A DNA stretch of 64,000 bases, from NCBI GenBank assembly GCA_963576735.1, contig OY755175.1, positions 13,222,401-13,286,400 on the forward strand, in the 5' to 3' direction. The stretch is from Bedellia somnulentella. Taxonomy: Eukaryota; Arthropoda; Insecta; Lepidoptera; Bedelliidae. The translations under genes and the position numbers were made by a program. Every line of letters starts with the position of its first letter. Within the stretch, counting starts at the first letter, position 1. Under the pieces are notes generated by a model. The model ran no database searches and was not told the origin of the DNA. It saw only the letters and a program-made list of their open reading frames with translations. Below, piece by piece: positions 37,501-49,500 of the stretch.

Positions 37501-40500
37501 TTGTACGAACGCACAGTCAGTCACATGACAATGAACAACATAACCATTAAATATTTTTCGCGACACGTTTTCCCTATTGTTATTAACCTCGCTAAATAAA
37601 CCATAAATATAACTTAAGACATAGTATAGGCCTGTCTCAGGATTTGAACTCGCGTCTCCTGCACGGCACGTGAATTCGCGGTGTTCTCACTAAGCTGCCA
37701 GTCTAGGCTGCTATTTGTGTATTTAGTTATGTGAGAAAACGCATACCACTGAATTAATACTCAGTAATGTTAATAACGTAATTTAAATAAAATTAAACAC
37801 AAAGGTAAGACAAACACTGGATACTCGAAACACCGAAACAAACATATAAATAGTGTTCTAAAGTAACACGTGTGTAACAGTGTATACTGTTTACTACTAC
37901 TTAAATCGTACTTTTAAAACTGAATAAGAGAAGAGGTTAAATAGAACCCGTTAAACTGAATGTAAATTTAGAAACTTGATGAATCCCGACAGCTGAGCTG
38001 CTGTTGGGGCGCTATAAGAATAGTCACCGCAAGTAAAACTTTCCTGATTTATGACATAGCTATTAAAAGAACGACATTGAAGTTATCGTGAAGGTTCCCT
38101 TCAAGTATTGATTTTCCTAGGAAAGCTAATGCGGATATCTGATACTATACACATAACGAAAGGTCACTGGGCCCGCCACCAATGACGCAAAAGCCGCAGA
38201 CTTTTGATTGACAGCGTTTTATGATAGAAAGGTGAGGTTTTCCACAATAGGAATGAAATACACAACTACGCATTAACTAAGCATGATTGCATCTTCATAC
38301 TTTCCTCGTGGCACGCTTAAGATTGTCGTAAACTGAGAAAGTTATCTTTTTATAGCTTATTGTTATAGCCGGCTATAAAACTAACATCATTTCAAATTAT
38401 CGAATAGGTGATTTTTACTACATTGGATTATTAAACAAGACTGTTTCATAATAATATCTTAAATTAAACTTACTTAAAATAAACAATGTTTTTTAATCAG
38501 TGATACTCTATGTTTATAAAGCAAAATTAAAAATCTTGGCACGCTATACATCGACGTCATAAGTTTGACTTCTCTGGCGTGTAATGCCAAGAAAACTATT
38601 AGAATGATATGTAAACAGCGAACATTAATAATAAAGCTAAATTGGAAGTTTAGATAGTAAATAAAAGATGTTATTAAAGGAAAGAAAAATTTCGACACTG
38701 GCGGGATTCGAACCCGCGACCTTCGGGTATACGCCCCCGTCGCTACACTACTTGAACGTGTAAAAAAAAGAAACAAAGGATAGAGAAATTTCGCGCTGGA
38801 TGCCAACTGACACTGTAGCTCAGTTGGCAGAGCGACGGGGGCGTATACCCGAAGGTCGCGGGTTCGAATCCCGCCAGTGTCGAAATTTTTCTTTCCTTTA
38901 ATAACATCTTTTATTTATGAGTAATAATCCCCACATGAGGAATTCATGTCAAAAAACATTAAATTATGTGATAGTTAGGCGTTTCCAACATTTGCATTCT
39001 ATCTGAAAAGGTAGACAAGTGGCCGTCCGAATTAGTTAAAATTCGGAGGTAGGAAACGCAAACACTACTTGAACGTGTAAAAAAAAGAAACAAAGGATAG
39101 AGAAATTTCGCGCTGGATGCCAACTGACACTGTAGCTCAGTTGGCAGAGCGACGGGGGCGTATACCCGAAGGTCGCGGGTTCGAATCCCGCCAGTGTCGA
39201 AATTTTTCTTTCCTTTAATAACATCTTTTATTTATGAGTAATAATCCCCACATGAGGAATTCATGTCAAAAAACATTAAATTAGTTTAGATAGTACCCAA
39301 GAACGTATTAGTAGGCAAGTTTGCAATATAACTGTTCTAAACATAATTATTATAGAACCTACAATACTCAATTCGGCATACAACCAAAGAATTGCAAAGA
39401 ATAAAGCCAAAAAAAAGTTGCAATTATTTGTTACTTAATAGGGTATTATACACCATGTAAGAAAAAATATAAAAATGAATGTTTATGATAGATTATGAAA
39501 AAAGTAAACGAGAAACGTCAGTATTTATTTATTAAAATGCAACGTGAATTTTATAATTCAATTTTATAAATCGTCTTTTTTAATCTGTTTTTGAAATGTC
39601 TAAAACGCCATCCGCCACATTGGATTTCGACGTGACGTCACTCCGATAGTAAACAATCTAAGATTCTTGTGGTGCTCTGTGTTACGAAGTGATTTATTTC
39701 CTCTATGCTGTGTTATTTTGAAATTTTACGGGGTATTATCACGTTTATGGACCTTTATCCTTTATTTTATTAAAATAGTATCATGGAAGACGGTTTTGTG
39801 AAAGCAGAAAGCACAAATCTACCAATGATAGATACGTTGATGGTGGCGAAATTTTTTGCATCCAATCCCGATTTCTGTTCTGCCGAATTGAGAAATATTA
39901 AAACAGTAATGTAAGTAACTATCGTATCAAGTTTTGTCTAACAGTAAATATAATACAATAACAATACACAACACGATAATACCTGTGTTTACTATTATAA
40001 TCCAACCTAACCTATTTTTGTCATCAGGTCGGGAAGGGAATCTTACGGGGACGACGCAATAGGCTATGTGCAGCTCAAGCGGGTTCAAAACACATGCATT
40101 GTTAAGTGTACGGTATGCCCGGAACACAAAGTGCGTTCTAAGCCCTATGCAGTGACACTTATTGTGAATGAACAGGAAGAGACTGTGACTAGTGTTAAGT
40201 GCCACGATTGCCCCTCGTCAGAAGGTGGCTGCAAGCACAGTGTTGCATTTTTAATGTGGTTACACCGCCGAACCGAAGCCCCGTCGTGTACTTCAGTTGA
40301 ATGCTATTGGAGGAAATCGAATCTGGCTAAGGTCGGTTCATCAATAAAAATTTTGTGTGCAAAAGAAATCTCTAAAAGAAAAACCTAAGGAGATGGTTCC
40401 AGACAGCAGTTTGTTAAATGAATTTGTTGTAGAATGCAAAAAAAGAAAAATCAACAAATGTCAGTTTTTGCAGCATGAACCTGATTTTGACAGCAAATCA

Positions 40501-43500
40501 ACTTTATCACTGCATCATCTAATAAATAAATACCATGATGAAAACTGTGACGTTTTTTTAAATAAAATCTCTCATCTTTTCAATCAAAAAACTATATCAT
40601 TCCTAGAGAATAGAACTAGAGATCAACATAAAAGTGGCTTGTGGCATGAACTAAGATATGGCAGAATCACAGCCTCGAAATGCTATGAAGTGAGCCGGTG
40701 CAAAACTGTGGATGGTACTTTGGTCGCTATGATTTTTGGTGCAAAAATTCCAGAAACTCCAGCAATATCAAGAGGTAAAAAACTGGAAGATGAAGTCAGG
40801 ATAACAGTGGAAAAGAAAATACAAATGAAGATAGAAAAATGTGGTCTATATATTTCTGAGACATTCCCAATGGTTGCTGGCTCTCCAGATGGGATTAATA
40901 ACAAGACTACTTTTGAAATTAAGTGTCCATCAAGTGAAAAAACTGCACAACACTATATAAATAAAGACGGTACAATTTCAAAGAAATATTTTGCACAAGT
41001 TCAAATGCAAATGTATTGTGCTAAAGGAAACAAAAGTTATTTTTGTGTTGCTAGTAGTGATTTTAAAGAAAATAATCAGGTCACTATAATTCCTGTTGAA
41101 TATGAACATGAGTATGTAATGAAGTTATTAAATAGTGTAGTTGCTTTTTGGAAGAATAACATCTTTCCAATTTTATACGAAAGTGTTAAAGTTTGAAAAA
41201 TAACTTTGAAAATATACTTTTCTTCTTATTATATGAATAACTGATAATTTTTTATAATATAATACGTCAATGTTATTGTTTATTACGTTGTAACCTATGT
41301 ACAATACATTTATTTTATAATGAAAATGATTGTTGTTTTATTGAATTAATTTTATTTTTACTTTCTAAGTAATATTGAAAGCTCAATTGATACCAATATA
41401 GCAGTGCAGTAGACCCTATACATAGTGCCTATGTATTCACATATTTTGCACATGCACTTCTATTATGGTGGCCACGTTGACCCATTCTTCAAATCAACTC
41501 AGTCATGTGTTGACCAACATCATCTTTATACAGTGCACCATGGAAAAAATAAAAGTATACTTATTATTGGTTACATTTTTTTATTATAATATAATGATAC
41601 ATAGTATAAAAACAAAGTTGCCTGTGCAAGTATTCGTTTAATCCTTGATTAATTTTGATACAATTTTCACTATGATGTGTAGATAGCTGTACTAGGGCGA
41701 GGCATGTTACCAGTTATTTAATAAGGGCATCTTGTAAATTAATCAAGGCACAAGCTGTTGTAATACACAAATCTAACATACAAATTAAATTTGAATTTAT
41801 CACTGAATGCATCTTTAACATGCCAAACTCTCTTAATCTTCGAATGACCCTCTCGACATGAATTCTAAGACTGGCTATTTGTTTTGTCTGTCGCGCTTCA
41901 GCTTTTGTTAATTTAGAACCAGCAGAAACACTCGGAGGCCTCAGCAAAGTAAATCCTTTTTGAGATAAAAAATGTTCAAGGTGCTTAAACCCTCTGTCAG
42001 CTAAAATGCAAGCGTTAGATGGCAAACTATCTAAAAATTTGCTGTGTTCAACTAAGTTTACATCACTTATCCTTCCTGCATATCCAGTAGACACAAAATT
42101 CACAAGACCATCAGGTGTACATGATATTAAATATTTTATAGTATTAGTTTTTTTGTAGTCTGACCAGGTTAATGCTTGGTGCATGGCTTTTTTTGGTTTT
42201 TGAATTTCAATTTCCAAGCAGTCTATTATACATGTCACTTTATTATATTTATGCCTAAAAGCAATAGGTAGGTTTTTCTTGATTGTATTAGTTGAAAACT
42301 GTTTAATAAAGGGTGAAAGTACTTTCACAATTGCTGGCATCGTGTCGAAAAATACATTGCTAGCTCGAGTCACCGATATATCAAAATCATCAGCGAGTTG
42401 TGCAAATGTTCTATTTAATTTTATTTGCATCAAGCATAATAAAATATTTCTCTCAGAAATGTTAGTGTGTTTTTCAATCAAATCTATCAGAAAATAGAGT
42501 TCCTTTGGTAGACCAATATATAATCGGGGCTTACTTTTTATCTTAGACAAAGTACTCAGTAGGTGTACTTTTTCAACTTTTTCGAATTCCTCTTGAAAGC
42601 TAGCATCAGAAGTAGTTTTTGATTGTCTAGACGTTACCGTCGAACCTGCTATTGATGGTGCGTATGACTCATCACTCTCATATTTATCTTCAAAAAAATT
42701 CAGTTTTCTTTTGGTGGCTGATAAAGGAGATACACATAGTTTGCTCATTCTTCCTTGAGATACTTTAAAGGGTGATGTTGCAGTACACACAGCTGTCTTG
42801 AAAGGTGACGTCATGCTGTCTTCTTTTTTTATACTAGTCTGCACATATCTACTTCTGTAGTGTGTTATCCGACAGACTTGAATTGCTTTATGTTCATGGG
42901 CTTGTACTGCTTGGACTGCTTTATCATGACAATTCTTAATTTCATGTGTCAAAAAGTCTGGAAATAATAGTAAAATATGGTTAATATTAGTATCTGTCCT
43001 AGTGATACTATTGATAATTTATTACAACTGCATAAACTACAAATAGAATAAATTACCTTGACTACAAGATGGTAATGATATAACATAATTCTCATTTTGT
43101 ATGGTCTCTTCAATCTCCTTAATTGTAGACATTCTTTGTCTTTTAATGAAGGCATGCCGAGCCTCGCTTGAAGAGGACTTGTGTTTTCTGTTTGCTTGGC
43201 AATCAAATCTGGATGGCACGCAGTTTGGTTTCATCCGAATTCGTTTAACAGACCCCATTATCTTATACTTTGTATAATTTTCCATATCATTTTCCAGCTA
43301 AAATATGGAATATAATATTTATGAAGTTTACAACTCACTACATATCATAGGTACATAATATAACCTATAAATACATTACAAAATATGACATTTGTTTTGT
43401 AATATTAACATGAAGTTTTAATATTTATTCAATAGTTAAGTTACCATTTATAACGCATACTTACATCAAAGTGGTCTTCACAAAAATACAGTCTAGTCTT

Positions 43501-46500
43501 TGTGGACAATGATTTTGGGTCTCTTCTTGCCAGTTTCAACCAAGTGTTTCTCATTTTAATATCACTGGGCACTTGAATCCACAATTTTTGTGGCGTGTTT
43601 ACACTTGTGTTACTGCATTCAGGCACAAGACACCAATGATAAACATTAGAACTCATTATTTTCACAAATCTTGTTATTGGTCTTTTGCAGTCGTATTGTT
43701 TACTAACGAAGTGACGTCACGAGCCGAAACAGCATGGCGGCTAGCGTTTCCGCGCGAAAATTCAAAATCATAAATAAAAAATAGTTTTTAAGGCATTTTT
43801 CGGTTTTATAAAATTGAAATAAAAATTCTACTGGTTTATTACGATCTCAGGATTAATTTAAAACCGTTTTCAAAAAATGGTGTAATACCCTATTCTCAGA
43901 TAACAGATGTAGAAACAATACAGCAACTAAGTCCCATGCCAATATATTTTAAGTATTCAGGAAACATGCGACAACGGCCTCTATACTTACAAAATCAACT
44001 AGACGATTAGGATTTCCATACCATTGTCGAGCTATTGCTCACAAGATGTTGCATAAGTCACCAAGCCACGGCATTTCCTGAGCCAAAGGTCAGGTCACGA
44101 AGCCCTCTTTTCCAGATCAACTGAACTATACCCAGTTGAAGTATATGAGGATTTCTGAGTTACCTAATACGGTGTGAATAACATGATCCCACTGAATGAA
44201 GAATATACAAGATAATTGATTTGCAGAAGAAATTAAAAAACTGTATCACAATTCCAAAGTTAGTTGTTATTCCAGAAACAAATATTTTTTTCAAAGATAC
44301 CAATACTAGTGAACTTGGTGTTTTTCCTATTTACTTTGGGATGAATAGAGTTAGTGTGATATTAAGTAATATACATTTTAGAGCCAATGATAGTAAGTGA
44401 GGCTCGAAACAAGTTTTAAGTAGGTTGTTTTTTCACAGCCCGGTGTCCTCGAAAAATAACCGTCATTCAAGAACAGCCTGCTGTCTCAACAGTTGCCATG
44501 AGCACTCACAAATGTAAGCGTTTCACTAATGATTCAATAACATAGAGTTTAACCATTAACGTTTTTAAGCTAGTTAATACATAAAAGAACTACCAAACAT
44601 ACTAGAAGATGTACTTTAATCTACCACTATAACGGAGTATTAACCATGGAACCTTGTGGATCCTTAATTGAAAAAAATATATTTTGAATCAATTTCTTAT
44701 TATTATTTATTGCATTCTGAGCATTATCAAAAAAAGAACCACCATATATTTAAAAAAAATAATACTACATTCGAAACACGTTTGCAGCTGAGATAGTTTG
44801 ATTACGATATTTGATGCTGTGCCAAATTGCGGGCTAACCCTGCATTACTACAAACATTATCAACCTTGACCAATCTCCGTTGAGTAAGAATTGGGCAAAA
44901 CATGCATCTCAATTCTTATCCGTCTCATCAAACGTAATAACCCAACCAACGAGATTTTGACGAGGATTTGTAGCGAATATTCAGTGAAGTCTTAAACATG
45001 ACATTGATTCCCTAAGGCAGACCTTAAACTGGTAATAAAAATCTGACCTTGCCTTGTACACATTTTATTGAGTAAAGCGATCGTTACAGCACGCGCGAAA
45101 TAACACTTTATAGCTCATACTAATTTAATGCTTCTTTGTAGCTTTCCGCACCTAGAACAATATCCTCTGTCCAACGCCAACTTACATATATTACATCACA
45201 GTCTAGAGATAATGGGGCAGGAAAAATCAGCATTAGGTATCCATTACACATCTTTAGGTACTGGACGACGTAGTGTGGGTAGACCTTCCACAAAGTGAAC
45301 CGACGACTTGATAAAAGATGCGGGAGACCTTGGTGGAGGGGAGCAAAGGACCGGGAGTTGTGGAAATCATTGGAGGAGGCCTTGGTTGTCTTGGACTGTT
45401 GAATTCTAACGGCTGATGATGATGGAAAGCAACACTCCCAGAGATGCCAAGCGTCCGAAGCGTAGTGTGCATTCTGTATAAGACCCAGCCAAGACTGTGA
45501 TTTCAGCCCGGCTAAAAAAACGTGATTTGAAACGTGTGTGACAATACGAATTGTGTTTCAAAATGAATAATTGAGTATAGCTCGCGTCATGCTGTACGCG
45601 ATCGAACAATCACGATGCCACGACCACAACCAACGTTGTCAATCATAACTTAATGCTATAAGCATTTAAGTATTCAGGTAGCGATGTCATATTCGGATAG
45701 TTTATCGCTTGACCTCATTTGATAGTTATATTGAGTACGCATGGGCATCGAATCGATCAAAACGTTATATAAATCAAATTCATGTTCGTTTGCGAAGAAT
45801 TATCGTTTTTTGAAAAAAATACGTTCTTATAGAAACAAAATCGTGTGCATTTTTGGGTAGTTTTCGTGAAACTTACGGTTTTTTTATTTATCTAACATAT
45901 ATAGTTTTTTTTTAGTTTTAGCCGATATTATATGTTGATATAAATAAATAGATATTATGACTGTGTGCATATGTATGCATTTCATGAAACATTTTTTTTT
46001 GGTGCAGTTCGAAAGACAGCCGGCTTTCGATTAATATTTTTTGTTGGCTTTCGGCCGTATGTGTGAGAAGCACAAGGAATACTGATACGATCATAAAAAA
46101 AACACGATGAGAAACACTGTTCAGTAATCCTAAAGGCTATATATCATCACGGTAAATTTCATAAGGGTTTAGCAGTGATTAAAGATAAGGTATCCTTATT
46201 ATATTTAAAAGATAACACTACCCGAGCAAAGCTGGGACGTTCCACTACTAATAAATAAATACGTGTCATACAAAAGAAACACATTTCACCAAACCCATGG
46301 CATTCTCTCAAACAGTTGGTGTTTCGAGAATCCCGATCAATACCATGCGATGCTTAGAGCTTTTCACCAGAGGGTCGGCGAGGGGTGGCAGGGCGAAACG
46401 ACATGGCTACAGCGTGTCGTTTCAATAACACAGCTGTTCTACCTTACCCTGTCTCGACTTTTGCAGACGCAAGTCCATTCACCCCGCTATGAAAAGTGGC

Positions 46501-49500
46501 CAATGTATGCAGGTGGCTTTTGTAATATATGATCAATCTGCGCGCTAGTAGCCTATGATACAAACTAGTTTTGCATTTTAGGGTAAAAAATTTTTTGTAT
46601 GTTAAAAAAAATCAATGCTAATTTGGGGTAGAGATTTCAAAACAAGTATTTAAGTATACGATTTAATTACTTGTCATGATAAGTTTCAGGACCAAAAACA
46701 TATATTCTGCTGAGCCAGATTGCTTAGTGAAAAGAATTGTAGAGTTTCTAATCGCAACAAGCAACCGTGATAGCCCAGTGGGTAGAACACTCGGTTATCG
46801 TGCAAAGGACTAGTGTTCAAATCCTGGGTCGGGCCTACACCAATTTGTCTTTTCTAAAGACATATGTGTGGTTAATTTATCATGGTTGTTAACGGTGAGG
46901 GAAAACATCGTGAGGAAACCCACATGGCTGAGTTGTACTTAGTCATGTGACAGTGTATTCGTACAAAACGGCGATAGGCCTGCCCCCTATCACGTGAGTA
47001 CACTGTCCATGCAAAACGTGGGTACTCTGAACACCAGGTGACAAAGTCACGTGATGTTCAGAAGTATTAGTACCTCTGCCAACCCCTTCGGGGATATTCG
47101 GCGTGAACGTTTATGTTATGTTATGTTTCTAATCGCAATTTTTATTAAATTATACAAACCTAAATTTAATATCCCATAATTGATTATCACGATATTCTTG
47201 GCCAATAATCAACAAACCAGATAAATTAACTACATGTTAGGTTACAGAATGGGCATTGGCAGAAAGTGTGTAAATCTCAAACGGGATTCCAACTTGGATC
47301 TCCCAAAATAAGATAGCAATCGCGCAACATTAATTAAAGGATCAAGGTGTAACAAGGACATAAACATTTGCCATTTAACAAAATAAAATAAAAATGATCG
47401 GGATGGTCGCGACGTCATATTTGTAACGACAAGAAATGTACAGCAAGAGGTCAATTGCTCCAACGAGAGATGGTTCAAGATCATACCAGGATGCTCCAGA
47501 TTCTCGCTATGGTTACACGGAACAGCAACAGAAGCAGTATGCCGAATATTTGGTAAGGTTAAAAAAAGAATTCGAACAGAGATTCGAAAACCCACCGACA
47601 CCTAATGTATCATTTTCGGACTTCGAGAAAATAAAAACTCTCGGCACTGGAGCTTTTGGTAGAGTTATGTTGTTAAAACACAACAAAAGCAACAAATATT
47701 TTGCTATGAAAGTACTCGAAAAAGAAAAAATCGTGAAACTGAAACAAATCGATCATACTCTGAATGAAAAGCGTATCCTTGAAGCGATAAGATTTCCATT
47801 TATGGTTTCAATGGAATGCAGTAATAAAGACAATAGTTACCTCTACTTCGTAATGCCATTCATAACAGGAGGAGAAATGTTCACCCATTTGCGAAAGATG
47901 AAGAAGTTCGACGAGAATTTATCGAAGTTCTATGCGAGCCAAGTGGTATTAGCTTTGGAATACTTGCACTTCTGTAACCTGATCTACCGAGACCTAAAAC
48001 CTGAAAACATCTTGATTGATAGCACTGGTTACCTCAAAATAACTGACTTTGGTTTCTGTAAGGTGGTTTTAGGTCGCACATGGACTTTATGCGGAACACC
48101 GGAATATTTAGCACCGGAGCTGATAATGAGCAAAGGATATGGTTGTTCTGTTGACTGGTGGTCTTTCGGAGTGTTGTTGTACGAAATGAACGCAGGTTTC
48201 CCGCCGTTTTATGCTGATGATCCCATGAAGACATATGAGAAGATTGTAGCTGGAAAATACAGATGTCCCTCTAGTTTCACACCTGAGCTGAGAGATCTTT
48301 TAAAGAATATACTTCAAGTCGATATCACCAAGCGTTACGGATTATTGAAGAACGGCATTTTGGATTATAAGAATCATAACTGGTTCAGAGGTATTGAATG
48401 GGACACAGTTCTCAATGGTCGCTATCCACCGCCGTTTGTACCTAAATGTAAAACTCCTGGGGACACCAGTAACTTTGAACGTTATGACGAGCTGCCAATC
48501 CGACCGGATACTTTCTGCAGATATGAATCTGAATTTGCTAACTTCTAAAACGGCTCTTAATTTCATTGATGTGGAGTTTTTTAATAATATGATGTATTGT
48601 TAGGATGTTAAAATGATGTCAAAAACTAATTATAATAAATACATTATATTTTTCTACATTGTTAGGTGAATGAGGGCATGAAAGCACCCTCGAGTCTCCG
48701 AGGGACAATCATCAGGGGCAGCGACACTGTAAATTTATCTAGCACACACGTGACACATCTGTGTATCGAATTAAGCCACTACATATTCCCCTCACAATCA
48801 CGATTCCAGAAATTTCTTTCAAATACATTGGAACTATGGTAGCATGAAAAATGTTTAATTTCACTCCACGATCACAAAGTTTGATGGAAGAAATTTTACG
48901 AATACAAGAATTCATCGAAAGTTTAGTTCAGATTTTAAACAGCGGATTTTAAATAAAATTTAAATTTAATTTAAAATTAAAAATATAGTGATGAAGCACT
49001 AACATCTTGCAAACAAAAAAATACAACTAATGATCTTTCCTACCTTAGGCATACAATAACAACAGTTAGACAAGATACCAACTTAAATGTTAAGTCAGGG
49101 GATGAAAGAAAGGTTAGTTTGCCGAACTGTATATTATAGTATAGTTCTTATTTTTAACAAGCTTAATGATAACCAGAGGTTGCTCTCATTGTCTTTTCTC
49201 GTCATAACATTGCGAGCCAAACTTTTCATGTTGATTAACGTTTAAATACAATTTCGTTCACAATATTTTAAAAACATATCCAACAATTTTGCGCCAAAGA
49301 GGAATAATCAACTAGGATACTATGCAAACGTTAAGTCTGTATGTTTCACTTTGAATCGGGTTTAAAGATATCGTAAAACTTATCTATTTTATAGAATATA
49401 CGGTATAACAAGTAATAAGTTATAATATCATGTGAACGTATAAAATCGTCATTGCGCGTGAGCAATCGAATATATTCTGGAATTCATTAATAAAATATTT

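Larger units (their letters stand above)
38745..39283 (+). repeat. 222-bp direct repeat carrying a tRNA-like sequence
   Basis: 38745-38966 and 39062-39283 are identical, or nearly so, over 222 bp, with a 95-bp spacer. Each copy contains one complete 73-nt tRNA-like unit. The near identity implies a recent duplication. Confidence 0.92.
39440..43891. mobile_element. ISL2EU-type DNA transposon, near-complete (4452 bp)
   Basis: The termini are AGGGTATTATACACCAT (left) and, on the minus strand, AGGGTATTACACCAT (right). The flanking dinucleotide is AT on both sides (39438-39439 and 43892-43893). Inside are two convergent genes: a plus-strand SWIM/YqaJ nuclease gene and a minus-strand THAP-DDE transposase gene. 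An AT duplication with a YqaJ-type second protein is what I know of the ISL2EU superfamily. PIF/Harbinger elements instead have 3-bp duplications and a Myb-like second protein. Subterminal inverted repeats lie near 39602-39656 and 43695-43745. The transposase is open throughout, but the nuclease gene has one frameshift. Confidence 0.82.

Noticed and set aside
38474..38806. 110-codon minus-strand frame across the tRNA-like repeat
   Set aside because: It crosses the inverted arm of the repeat. The protein-like motif is simply the complement of the tRNA-like sequence.
38809..38881. Functional tRNA gene
   Set aside because: Acceptor, D and T arms are good, but the anticodon loop has eight bases and lacks U33, and the unit is embedded in recent repeats. 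Kept as tRNA-like only.
39440..43891. PIF/Harbinger assignment for the DNA transposon
   Set aside because: The DDE core is of the same broad type, but the 2-bp AT duplication, THAP domain and YqaJ partner fit ISL2EU better than a 3-bp-duplication Harbinger with a Myb-like second protein.
46263..46532. 89-codon plus-strand frame near the kinase gene
   Set aside because: No recognisable domain, no splice partner, and it lies next to a decayed Helitron end. Likely chance, or a captured fragment.
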